This document shows, in pieces, positions 24,437-34,272 of a DNA stretch of 64,000 bases. The position numbers were made by a program, and so were the translations under genes. The notes beneath the pieces are model-generated. The model was given only the letters and a program-made list of their open reading frames with translations. It ran no database searches and had not been told where the DNA came from. This DNA is from Papiliotrema nemorosa (lineage: Eukaryota > Basidiomycota > Tremellomycetes > Tremellales > Rhynchogastremaceae). The stretch lies in assembly GCA_032158125.1 (NCBI GenBank), contig JASKOT010000019.1:186001-250000 (forward strand). Reading direction: 5' to 3'. How positions within the stretch are numbered: position 1 is the first letter of the stretch; every line of letters begins with the position of its first letter.

Positions 24437-25771
24437 GTCGCGTACTGATTTGCGGAACAGCAAGAGAAAACAGTACGTTCTCGAGTATGAGTAGAATGTA
24501 AATTGTAAGAATGTATTCTGTGATCAGCCAATATGAGAATCAGATTTCTGGTCGTCAACTGCCTCGAGGCATTGTTACAGTTTGTTGCTCCGAGACGGCC
24601 GTCAAGGTACGAAATGAGAAATCGCGCCGAAGCCTGCTCTCATCGACTGCATTTCTACCTTGATCTCATGATCAGGTGTATATGCCATTGAACTGCAGCA
24701 TAATGCAGCATGAACATCCTGTCGCTCGTGAGCACCAATCTATCGGTTGCTCCGTTTTCAGAGGTTCACTGTGGAGCTCCACCATCACGCGCCTCAACAA
24801 GCATGATTCAGATTACCGCGAATCCTTGGCTTGATGCAGCCATCGTCTTTCCAGCCTTCACTATGAACGTGCTCTCGCATGCTCACGCAAGATGGGGATA
24901 TCCTGGTATCTGCTCTGATTGCGAATCAATTTGCGACTGTTGAAGAGTCGATGCGCTGATCAGAGATTTGAAGGATGAAACGTGAAGGAACAAAAGGGAA
25001 AGGGGTGTCGTAAAAGGGCTGAAATTACGCAAGACGTAAACAACAGCTATCTGACCGTGAATCCAGTCTGCCGGCTATACTTTTCATTGAGAGACAGGCC
25101 ATCGTAGTGAGAATGAGCAGAATGGATGTACATCAAGGTGGTCCTGTCTAGATCGTGGTCAAGTGTGTCAAAGGATGAAGCGATACAAGGGGTTGGGGTT
25201 GGCCTGTATCGCACACCCCTGAAAATGCAAAATCAAAGCGTTGGACGCGCCTTGGGCTTTTGTTTCGCGTTTCAGTTGCAGCCACCCCATTTGCATTGTT
25301 GCTTCGAAGGAGACCACCTCTTGCTCGACAACGACCATCACACTCCTTTTGCATCTGTACATATCGTCCATCTATCAACCCTTCGTCTCGTTCTCCTATT
25401 CATAAGGTCGGGGCCGAATCGTGGAGAGCTTACAAGGCGTTGTGCGCATCTGATCCCTACCGACGGGACACTTTCCCTTTCCCATTGAAACGAGGCGATC
25501 TGAGTCTCTCCCCTTCCCTGCCCCCGGGTCCAAACATCACTCGCATCTCTCGACTCTTCACTTCTCACCTCACTCTCCTCTCTTCTCTACACCTCTCCGA
25601 CTCTTCTCTTTACTCTCACTTGTCCTACCACGACTACAAGGACGACCACCTCCCCCTCGTCCTCTTCTCCAGGCGACAAACAACCCTCCTTTCGCTTCAA
25701 TCCTCTCTTCGACCCCATCAAACCCCTACGCTCTCTATAATACCACCCCACACTCGTTCAACCTTTCCATC
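24437..25771. other. Intergenic region upstream of glyoxal oxidase
   Basis: About 1.3 kb. The last 270 bases are strongly CT-rich, a probable transcribed leader, with TATAATA near 25736. A 207-codon ORF (25260-25883) through the CT tract is judged accidental. No other gene was seen. Confidence 0.5.
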
Positions 25772-28159
25772 ATGCCCTCTCTCGCGACTACCACCCTTGC
25801 CCTCTCCCTCATTGCCTCCACCCTCGCATCCGACCATGTCCATCTCCAACCCCTCTCGCGATCATCGAGGCATCGAGAATTAGCCAGCCGTCCACGCGCC
25901 AACGTCAATGCAAAGACCATCAGACGGCAATCAACATCCAACTCGACTGATTTCCCCGCTGGCATAGATCCGGCCCCTGTCTTGGGCGGATACAAACTAG
26001 TAGGAGATTCAGGTGTATCGGCGCAAATGATGTTTCTCGGTACGGAAAACACCGTGTTCATCCTTGACAGTGAGTCCCCCTTCCCATTATGACCTTCTTG
26101 GGTGCATACTCATGGTAGAAACCGAAAACAACTCTATGACAGTTACCACATCGGACGGTACGACCCGACCAGCTTGGGGAACATCTTACGATCTCACTAC
26201 AAATATTGCGACTCCCATGACCGTCACGTCCAACACATTCTGTGCAGGTGGAATGTCCCTTGCAGATGGCAGATGGGCAGTGTTTGGAGGGAACCAACCA
26301 GTCACGTACAATGGTTCGGCTGTTAAAGATCAACCGGACAAGGCGAATCCGTATGGAAACACGGATGGGGGTGCGGCTATCCGGCTCTTGACGCCTTGTG
26401 ATGGAGGAGGATGCGAGTATCAGGAAGGTGGAGACGCTTTGACCATGACTGTGAGTGAACGACTGCACGACTTCGGTCATACACCTCCATTAGGATTCCT
26501 CAGTTTGATCGAAGCGGGCGCTGACCGGCAGGGTAAAAGGTGGTATCCTACCATCGAAGGGTTGGCCGACGGGTCGGTCATCGTCATCGGTGGTGATCAA
26601 AATGGAGGGTGAGTTTATGCATCACAGATACTTTGTGGTCACGCTGACGATGTCCAGATACGTCTCGACGCAAATCCAAAATAACCCTACTTACGAGTTC
26701 TTCCCAAAGAAGGGAGCGGCCGTCAACCTGCAATTCTTGACCGACACTGTTCCCCTCAACCTATTCCCTCTGACATGGCTTCTGCCTAGCGGTACGTCGC
26801 GAGATGTAGCGTAACACCTCACATCACTGATCCACCCAGGAAAGCTGTTCATGCAGGCGTACTACAGCACAATCCTGTACGACATCACCACCCAACAATC
26901 TACCCCCCTTCCTGATATGCCATATGCCGCTCGAGTCTACCCCGCCTCGGCTGCTACTGCCATCCTACCCCTGACCCCTGACAACAACTACCAAGCGACT
27001 TTGCTCTTCTGCGGTGGAAGCAACGCGCCATTCAACAAGTCCTCGGATGGAGGAGCAGGCTTCAATGTTACCTCTTATCCCGCCGACGCGACCTGTGTGC
27101 GGATTACCCCAGAGTCTGACAACCCGCAATACGTCGACGACGATAGTTTGCCGGAAGGTCGATCGATGGGTCAATTCGTTTACCTCCCCGACGGGACCAT
27201 GTGGCTTGGAAACGGGTGAGTCTGTTTCCATTAGATTGGATTTCCGCTCACGATGAAGTGTATCCATGGGGACTGCCGGTTACGGAGACGAGGGATGGTC
27301 GTTGGGTCAGTCTTATGGTCAATTCCCTCTCTATATGCCTGCCATCTACAAGTGAGTCGGATCGATCCTCGCAGTGGGTGAAGGCTGATGCATTAGCCCC
27401 TCCGCTCCTCAAGGATCTCGTTTCTCTCGAGACGGTCTTTCTCAGTCAGACCAAGAACGAATGTACCACTCGTCTGCCATCCTCCTCGGGGATGGTTCCA
27501 TCATGGTCTCTGGCTCGAACCCGAACAAGGACGTCACCATGGTCCAATGGGGAACAAACTATGAAGTCGAGAGATTCTACCCAACATGGTACTCCAAACC
27601 TCGACCTCAAGTATCCAGCTGGCCGAGCACTTTGACGTACGGTGGAGACTACTGGAACATCACCTACACTCCCACATCTTCCACGATCGACCCAGGATCA
27701 ATCAAAGTGGTAGTCATTCGAACCGGTTTCTCCACCCACGGGATGAACATGGGTCAACGGTACCTCGAGCTTGCCACTTCTTACACTCAAATGCAAGAAA
27801 CCGGCGAAATCACCATGCACGTTTCGCAGATGCCTCCCAATGCCAACATCTTCCAACCTGGTCCAGCTATGATCTTCCTGGTCGAGAACGGTGTCCCTTC
27901 TATCGGTAAACTCATCACGATCGGAAGTGGGGCCATCGAGACCCAACCTATCCTCGCAGCATCGGTTCTTCCCGGATCCGCCGTCATCGTTCCCGGTCAA
28001 ACGACCTCGAACGACTCTGCCGAGAGCGTCACGGTCGCTTCGGGTCCAGCAGCTACCGCTCAAGCAGTGATCAAGTCGGGAGGCGCTTCAGCTGGTCTGA
28101 ACACCCCGATCTTGGCTGTACCACTTGCCATCCTCGCCCTTGTCGCTACCTTGCTATAG
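25772..28159 (+). CDS. Glyoxal oxidase, copper radical oxidase AA5 family, GPI-anchored
   Basis: Extracellular copper-radical enzyme that oxidises aldehydes such as glyoxal and methylglyoxal and yields hydrogen peroxide. It has an N-terminal signal peptide (MPSLATTTLALSLIASTLAS). The active-site residues are readable: Cys in NTFCAGGMSLADGR and Tyr in KRWYPTIEGLADGS (cross-linked Tyr-Cys pair or radical Tyr), Tyr-His in RMYHSSAILLGDGS, and His in FSTHGMNMGQR. The C-terminus ends in a Ser/Ala-rich linker and hydrophobic tail (TPILAVPLAILALVATLL), as for GPI attachment. It has several short introns. Wood-decay fungi use such enzymes to feed peroxidases; in yeasts of this group they are tied to cell-wall or morphology functions (family knowledge). 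Confidence 0.93.
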
Positions 28160-28694
28160 ATTTCGAGATGGACTTTTCTCATTCGGATCATTCGCATACC
28201 CCTTCCCTATCTTCACTCCTAAAACGAATCTTCGCTCTCGGATCTGTTTGTACATAATCATTCTACTCCTTGCTCTATCTACGGCCACACCCTTGTCCGA
28301 GCCTCAATTCAGGTCTAATCATAGCTTCACCCATTGTCCCCGGAGTGGAGTCGGCTTGCCCATACTGGTGTCGTACTTTCCATATCTCACATGCATGGTG
28401 TACACTGGATGACTGGGGTTGCCAAACGCCATCGGCAGGGATTCTTGATGATGGATAAGGGCAAAAGATCTCGTTGCTTCGCTAATGAGGTGTCAGACCT
28501 CGCATTAAAGGATACATGTTTAGTTACAATGCTTCGCCTGTTCTCTCAACGTCATACTGTAAAGGTCAACCTCTTTCTGCGTCGTGAAAGGACGACAGCT
28601 CAGAAGCGTTACAATCGACCTCACCACCACGTATACAAGCACAGGCTTCCCTTCTTACGTTTGCTGCGTCAGTAAACTGTGATCTTGAGCCGCG
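28160..28694. other. Intergenic, start of the unknown-family region
   Basis: About 530 bases between glyoxal oxidase and the first tandem paralogue. No supported gene and no clear TATA box near 28695, unlike the other copies. Confidence 0.5.
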
Positions 28695-30146
28695 ATGAGC
28701 GAAAGTTTCAACACTCCTGAGACTATGATCCCTACTCCCTACAATGGACTTCGTTCTGACGGCCACAGTGCAGCCACAATCAGTCAAGATGATGCAGACA
28801 AGAAGCGAAAGTACATTTCATGCGATACCTCTGCCCTCTTTGGCTCGGATCGAAAGTCGATATCTGACAAACTCGCACAAAGTCTCTTCACTCATCTCGC
28901 TAACACTCTCTTCCGGAATAATCCTCGATTGGTAGTCTCTCATTTTGACAATGACGATCTCTCGAAAGCTCGAAATGAGTGGTTTGCCTCGCTGCAGGTG
29001 GAAGACGGCGAGGTGGTGGCAAGCGGCATGCCAACAGACCAGGTAGTCCATGTCCCTGAACAAAGCCACATCACGTCGCTTGGATTTGACACCGGATACG
29101 GAGGTCACACCATTCACGACTGGAAGTTGAGCACCAAAAACCCGACCACACACAGAATTGAGGTTGACCGTTCCAAAGACGCCGAGTTGGCTTTGCCGAA
29201 TGATTGTTTGAAGATTTACCATGATTCCGCGCAAGGCAAGAACATAATCGCTTTCAAACCGGCAATCTCCATTCGAGACTCAGACGGACCTACCCGGGCG
29301 TGTCCTACAGAATTACGAGATGACCTGGTTTCTGCCTGTCTCACTGCCGTGAGCGACACTGTCAAGAACCACGAGAGTTTCGACAGAGATGGTCTCTTGC
29401 ACGCCTACAAGGTAGGGCCCATGTTAACGGCTGTCCAGACAGCTGTTCAACGTCTACTAAGCGGCACAAATCTTACACGATGTCAACTACGTGAGAGCGC
29501 CGAAAGCGGATCGGAAGATTGGGTGGATTTCGGCGATTTTGGCCAGAATCCCGAAATTACAGATGTCAAGGAGCACTCGAGAGGCTACATGCGATGGTCC
29601 AAGCAGCACATGAAAGATCATATTCCTTTCCTGCATTCAGGAGGGACGCGAGTCAACAACGCCGAGAAGGTCGTGAATCATTTCTTGTCTTCTATGCCTG
29701 ATGAGCCTCCAACAGGTGTCTCCTATGTCGAATACTCTCAAGCGCTTCATTCGGTTGCGGAAGTTCTCGCATGGTCGGGATACAAGTTTGAATGCGTCAA
29801 TTGGAATGACAAGTTTGCATCCGAGGTTGACGCCAAAATTGTACGATTCAAAGATGCCAAAAGTGCAAGAGAGACACATCAACTTTCGCGTCGGTACCCG
29901 GGACAATCCCAGCAGTATATGTACGAAACCGAGGACGCCGTTGACAAGGTGCCTCATATTGAGCTACGCGCGACGTTGACAGCGGATAGGCAAATCCTAC
30001 CAACCTCGCAACCTCTCCGCACAGAAGTGGAAATGCTTATACCCATTGGCACTGGACAAGATGCTCTTTGCTTGGGCGACTTACAGACTTGCGACAATCA
30101 CCTTTTTACCACAATCGGTAAGACGTGGCGTGGCAAGCGGCACTGA
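28695..30146 (+). CDS. Unknown-family protein, tandem copy 1 of 4
   Basis: A single open frame of 483 codons without need for introns, which is unusual here. I recognise no known domain. It shares the layout of the next genes: an N-terminal helical part (ISDKLAQSLFTHLANTLF), a middle acidic region, the motif WVDFGDFGQNPEITDVKE matching the GQN motif of copies 2-4, then GVSYVEYSQALHSVAEVLAW aligning with the AWSEV segment of copies 2 and 3, and a C-terminal strand-rich part (HIELRATLTADRQI) aligning with the end of copy 2. It has no signal peptide or membrane segment and is probably cytoplasmic or nuclear. A donor-like GTAAGA close to the stop could hide a short last intron. It is the most divergent full-length copy and has a longer N-terminus. 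Confidence 0.85.
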   Translation: MSESFNTPETMIPTPYNGLRSDGHSAATISQDDADKKRKYISCDTSALFGSDRKSISDKLAQSLFTHLANTLFRNNPRLVVSHFDNDDLSKARNEWFASLQVEDGEVVASGMPTDQVVHVPEQSHITSLGFDTGYGGHTIHDWKLSTKNPTTHRIEVDRSKDAELALPNDCLKIYHDSAQGKNIIAFKPAISIRDSDGPTRACPTELRDDLVSACLTAVSDTVKNHESFDRDGLLHAYKVGPMLTAVQTAVQRLLSGTNLTRCQLRESAESGSEDWVDFGDFGQNPEITDVKEHSRGYMRWSKQHMKDHIPFLHSGGTRVNNAEKVVNHFLSSMPDEPPTGVSYVEYSQALHSVAEVLAWSGYKFECVNWNDKFASEVDAKIVRFKDAKSARETHQLSRRYPGQSQQYMYETEDAVDKVPHIELRATLTADRQILPTSQPLRTEVEMLIPIGTGQDALCLGDLQTCDNHLFTTIGKTWRGKRH

Positions 30147-30559
30147 TCGAGCAAGCTCAGACGAGTCACGCAGCATCGTCTCGGGTGAGGTGGAAGCCGG
30201 GCAAGAGTGCAAATGGGTAGGAGGTTGGTTGTGGATCGTCATGTATTTGCTGGAGAGTCTCCTACACATTCTTCAGCAGCCTTGCGATCGTTCGCGATAG
30301 TCTTACGACTTTCGTCGACTTTGGCGCCTTGACCAACCATGGGCGTGTCGTGAGGTCATATCATACGCTGAGGATCTACTTTTCGTATGCTTTGGGTCGG
30401 AAGTGAACCACCATGTCTGCAGTCGTCTCTACCCACGGTCTAGGTCAGCCTGAGCAAAGCGTGGTATCCTCAATGGTGCTGTCCTGCCGGTGCGATAACG
30501 TTGCGACACTATCCGAATGTCACGTGGTCAACGCTGCAGTAAATTTGACTAGCAACCTC

Positions 30560-30625
30560 GTATCTTCTCAGCACTCATGCTCGGAGCTTCTCATTGCTCA
30601 TCGCTCATAAGTGCTGAGAAGATAC
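30560..30625. repeat. Perfect 16-bp inverted repeat with 34-base loop
   Basis: GTATCTTCTCAGCACT (30560-30575) and its exact reverse complement AGTGCTGAGAAGATAC (30610-30625). Pairing continues imperfectly for another 8 positions inwards (CATGCTCG against TATGAGCG). It could form a long hairpin in RNA or DNA, or be the terminal repeats of a tiny mobile element remnant. Confidence 0.8.
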
Positions 30626-30842
30626 AGACATTCACAGACACGGTGGGGGAGTCTGTTGGGAATCTGCATGTGCCTCCTTTGTAGAGGCCCGCCCTACTCG
30701 CATGAGAAGCAGGGTGAGACTCATATGGTCGATATCCTACACGGGGGTGCAGCGTGGCTTTGCGGGCTCTTTTGTCCCAGTCACCCTCTGGGTGCATTTC
30801 GATGCGTCAAGCAGTAGTGCTGCTGTACAGTACGTAGTGCGG

Positions 30843-30849
30843 TATAAAG
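30843..30849 (+). promoter_or_regulatory. TATA box of tandem copy 2
   Basis: TATAAAG, 58 bases before the ATG at 30901. Copies 3 and 4 have TATA-like boxes at similar distance. Confidence 0.55.
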
Positions 30850-30900
30850 CCCCACTACAAACGCCTCTGAACCCTTCTCTCCCCAACATCCTACTCAACA

Positions 30901-32274
30901 ATGATGCTGAACCCTCTGATCAACCCCGCCACTGGCGAGGAATACTACCCCGGCCATGTGGAGTACTCTCATGATGACCGCTGTGGAATACTCACCGTTG
31001 ATGGCACAGCTTCAAACCGTTTACTGGAGAAGTCGACTCTTCGCCTACCAAAGGCGTTTCTGGAAGACATCCTGCAAAGCCTTTCCGACCACATCCTGAC
31101 CGGTGATTTTGCTGTTCAAGACGAGGCCACTCAATTGGCATCCTTGAATCGCATCTGGGGAGAGTCCCTCAAGGCTGTCAAGTGGTCGGACGCAGGCACT
31201 CTCGAGTACACACCGTCTACTCGGGAGAAGAAGGAATTCTCACCAAGAAACACCTGGGTGGATGCTGATGACGGTCTTTACTTTCAAGTCAAAGGTGGAA
31301 TGCACCTATGGAAGCCAATCACCAACACGCAGCATACGCTCGAGCAAGATTTTGATTCTGAAAGGATCACATTTGAGCCAAATCTCAAATACGGTTTTAA
31401 TCCCAAGACCGAGCGTTACTTCTTCAGCGTCAGACCAGAAGCTGTGCTTGACTGTGAACTTCTGACAGTGACCGGTGCAGCTCGAGTTGAATGTCGTCGA
31501 GAGGATCAAGATGAATTGATCAAGCTGTGTCCGCAAACAATCACAGATACCCTTTCTCGGGATTCGTCTGCCCGTAATCAGTTGCGTCTTGGTCAGATCG
31601 AGCAACTGACAAAGGCTCTGGTGGCTACAGGCTCCACCGTCCTCCAAAGCAAGGAGTTGAATTTCTCAGATTTTGAAATGGCAGGCTTTGCGGTTGAAGA
31701 CATTGACTTGGGAGAATGCGGGCAGAATGTGGAGATTGCCAACAGGGCGGATACTTTGGAGCGCTCTCATGAGCTTCTCCAGGCGCTTTTTGATCCCAGC
31801 TTCAATTGGTCTACAAACGAGATCAGAAACAGCAAGCAGAAGGCAGCATGTCAGTCTGTTATTGAAGACCTTCTGTCAAAGAAGCCAGACACAACCTCTC
31901 ATGTCGCTTGGAGCGAGGTGATCGATCGAGCCGTCAAAATAGTCAAGAAGACCATGGATGGGATGATGGTGATGACTGACAAGGCAACCGAATGGGAGCT
32001 TGACGCTCAAGCTGAGCTTGTCAAAGGAGACTTGGACTCCGCGTTGAAGTATCGCTTCGGCGTCAGGCAAGAGCTTCTTCCTTCAGATCATTTCCAACCT
32101 CCGGCGGACGGAGAAAGTGCCAACGTGCTCAAATTGACGGTGCGGCGGGACATCAAGCAGTCCAAATATGGATCGAACACCCAAACATCCACGCGATGTA
32201 TCACTGTGGACGGTCAGACGGCGAACGATGTGTTTCATCTCTTCGAGGAGGGTTGGCAGGTGAGAAGTGCATGA
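30901..32274 (+). CDS. Unknown-family protein, tandem copy 2 of 4
   Basis: One uninterrupted frame of 457 codons. It starts MMLNPLINPATGEEYYPGH, very like copy 3 (IHPGTGEELLP), with visible DNA similarity at the start (CACTGGCGAGGAA). Shared blocks in order: LPKAFLEDILQSLSDHIL and SLNRIWGESLKAVKWS; LWKPITNTQHTLEQDFDSER; FEPNLKYGFNPKTERYFFS; LNFSDFEMAGFAVEDIDLG then ECGQNVEIANRA; HVAWSEVIDRAVKIVKKTMD; and a final strand-rich segment VLKLTVRRDIKQ. No known domain, signal peptide or membrane helix. A donor-like CAG/GTGAGA lies just before the stop, so a short last exon is possible. It has its own TATA box, consistent with an expressed gene. Function unknown. Confidence 0.87.
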   Translation: MMLNPLINPATGEEYYPGHVEYSHDDRCGILTVDGTASNRLLEKSTLRLPKAFLEDILQSLSDHILTGDFAVQDEATQLASLNRIWGESLKAVKWSDAGTLEYTPSTREKKEFSPRNTWVDADDGLYFQVKGGMHLWKPITNTQHTLEQDFDSERITFEPNLKYGFNPKTERYFFSVRPEAVLDCELLTVTGAARVECRREDQDELIKLCPQTITDTLSRDSSARNQLRLGQIEQLTKALVATGSTVLQSKELNFSDFEMAGFAVEDIDLGECGQNVEIANRADTLERSHELLQALFDPSFNWSTNEIRNSKQKAACQSVIEDLLSKKPDTTSHVAWSEVIDRAVKIVKKTMDGMMVMTDKATEWELDAQAELVKGDLDSALKYRFGVRQELLPSDHFQPPADGESANVLKLTVRRDIKQSKYGSNTQTSTRCITVDGQTANDVFHLFEEGWQVRSA

Positions 32275-32640
32275 GGGATGTACAGTACAGTACGTCTGTC
32301 ATCGCTTGACTACATGTGCGTTCCGGAGGTGCGAACTCTCCTGTTCTCGTATTCAGCTTTCAGGTCATGCACATGTGAACGAAGTCGATCCTTTATACTC
32401 TGACCCCTCTTTGTGCGAAGGAGAAGTACCACCCGAAATCTTCTCCGTGAGAACACAAACTGCCAATCTGCAAACGACGCGAGCTGTCGAGCTCAGTTTC
32501 ATTTGGCAGTCCTTCGTAGAACTTTCCCCCCTTTCCCACATGATTCAACGAGAAAGGATGGGGTACAAGCCATATAAAAGCACAGTCTCCAAGAATTTTC
32601 CTGTTTTTATTCCACCTGTACAACCCTTACAATTTCAGAC
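32275..32640. other. Intergenic between tandem copies 2 and 3
   Basis: Begins with TGTACAGTACAGTACGT (32279-32295), echoing the TGTACAGTACGT upstream of copy 2, and ends with the TATA box and short leader of copy 3. No other gene was seen. Confidence 0.55.
32573..32580 (+). promoter_or_regulatory. TATA box of tandem copy 3
   Basis: TATAAAAG, 68 bases before the ATG at 32641. Confidence 0.6.
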
Positions 32641-33876
32641 ATGACGATCTTTGGTCTGATTCATCCCGGCACTGGCGAGGAACTTCTCCCTGAGCTTGTG
32701 CGCTACGATCATACAAACGCCGTCCTCTCCGTTGATGCGAGACTCACCAACAAAGCTGGGACATCAAGTGTCCGTAACCCGGAGGCTTGTTTGGAAGATG
32801 CGTTATACAGACTTGCCGGGCAAATTCTGTCTGATGACTTTGATGCGAAGAAAGACCTGACGTCTCTGAATGATGTGTGGCAAGCTCGGCTGGAAACTTT
32901 GGAATGGTCCAAAGAAGGCTCGCTTGACTACACATCTTCAGAGCTAGACGGGCCAGATTTGTCAGTGGATGACAGCTGGGACGATATACTCAAGATCATC
33001 GTCAAGGGAGGAAGAAAGCTCTACAAACCGATTACACGTACCCAGAGAACGATCGAGCAGGATGTAGACGCGGAAAGGCTTTACTTTAGGCCAAATCTCG
33101 GATACGGCTTTGATCATGAGACCAAGCGATGGATATTCTCCATGCTACCTGAAATTGGCTTGTATATCCCAGAGTCGGACTTTCAAGACTACACGCACGT
33201 TGAGTGTCGCAAGGAGGACCTAGAGGAGCTGACTGAGCTCTCCCAGACGATCATCAAGAAACACCTTGCCGAAAAATCATCGGCACTTCCTGAAATGCAT
33301 GTCGGCAAGGTAGACTTGCTCAATTATGAGTTGGTCAAAGAGGGCACGAAACTTTTGGAGAGAAAAGGTTTACGCTACTCCGATTTCGAAAGTGCTGGAG
33401 CGGCAACTGTCGAAGTTGACCTTGGCGGCTGCGGACAAAACGAAGTTATAAACACCGAAGCCATGCTTGCCGATCGCAAGGGCAAACTTGTGGAAGTGCT
33501 CTTGTCTGCGGACTTCAAAAACAACCCGAGGAGTATTCTCATGAATAGTAAGCAGGGTTCCGCGTTGAAAGGTCTGGTCGACCAGCTCATCTCTGAACGG
33601 CCTGAGTACAAGTCATTTGCCGCATGGAGTGAAGTCATGACTCGAGTCCTCAAAGATGTCAAAGCTAGGTTCGACGGAATGATGGCTCTGACTCTTCGAG
33701 CCACACAATGGGACCTCACCGTTCAGGGGAAGGTCGTGGAGGAGCACGAAGATCCTGATCTGACGACAATCTACCGATCCTTCATTGGGGCCGATCATGA
33801 CGGGGGAATGAGGGATGATGCAAGCGCCAAATTTATACGCCACACGATAAAGCTCAATACCAAGCGCGACGGATAG
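32641..33876 (+). CDS. Unknown-family protein, tandem copy 3 of 4
   Basis: One frame of 411 codons. It aligns with copy 2 along its length: IHPGTGEELLPELVRYDH; CLEDALYRLAGQILSDDF; SLNDVWQARLETLEWS; LYKPITRTQRTIEQDVDAER; FRPNLGYGFDHETKRWIFS; LRYSDFESAGAATVEVDLG then GCGQNEVINTEA; FAAWSEVMTRVLKDVKARFD. It stops inside the C-terminal strand segment (FIRHTIKLNTKRDG), about 45 residues before the end of copy 2. Downstream bases near 33945-33960 still read FEPWQ in one frame, recalling the FEEGWQ ending of copy 2, so the 3' end may be spliced or decayed. Strong TATA box, no signal peptide. Function unknown. Confidence 0.86.
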   Translation: MTIFGLIHPGTGEELLPELVRYDHTNAVLSVDARLTNKAGTSSVRNPEACLEDALYRLAGQILSDDFDAKKDLTSLNDVWQARLETLEWSKEGSLDYTSSELDGPDLSVDDSWDDILKIIVKGGRKLYKPITRTQRTIEQDVDAERLYFRPNLGYGFDHETKRWIFSMLPEIGLYIPESDFQDYTHVECRKEDLEELTELSQTIIKKHLAEKSSALPEMHVGKVDLLNYELVKEGTKLLERKGLRYSDFESAGAATVEVDLGGCGQNEVINTEAMLADRKGKLVEVLLSADFKNNPRSILMNSKQGSALKGLVDQLISERPEYKSFAAWSEVMTRVLKDVKARFDGMMALTLRATQWDLTVQGKVVEEHEDPDLTTIYRSFIGADHDGGMRDDASAKFIRHTIKLNTKRDG

Positions 33877-34272
33877 GAATGGGAATCGCACATCTCCAGG
33901 CGATCTATCCCGCTAGCTACTGACAACCCGCGTGGTCTTTGAACGCAGTTTGAACCTTGGCAGAAGACGTTACTGCTAGGGGCGTGAGGCTTGGAGGGGC
34001 AGGGGGGACGGGCAGGGGTTTTGGCATGGGAAGGGGCGATTACTTGGGCCCATGTCTTGGCATACACATGTGAGATGATGAGTCAGTAGAATCAGTGTAT
34101 GTATCGGAATCCACCTCCCTTGTGTGAAACTCCCGTTGCACTCCTTTACTTCGATACGGCGGAGCTCATGTACACCACGTTGGGCTGATGATCCTGCCAT
34201 ATTAAATATGCGCAGGTCTCACTGTTCTACCACCACATCGACCTACAAGCAGACCTATACAGCACAATCACA
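33877..34272. other. Intergenic between tandem copies 3 and 4
   Basis: About 400 bases; may include the lost or spliced 3' end of copy 3. A TATA-like TATTAAAT at 34199-34206 lies 67 bases before copy 4. Confidence 0.5.

Larger units (their letters stand above)
30147..30900. other. Intergenic between tandem copies 1 and 2
   Basis: About 750 bases with no supported gene. It contains the inverted repeat at 30560-30625, the sequence TGTACAGTACGT at 30824-30835 and the TATA box of copy 2. Confidence 0.55.

Noticed and set aside
25260..25883. 207-codon plus-strand ORF overlapping the start of glyoxal oxidase
   Set aside because: It runs through the CT-rich leader and yields Ser/Leu/Pro-rich nonsense; the glyoxal oxidase frame with its signal peptide is the real one.
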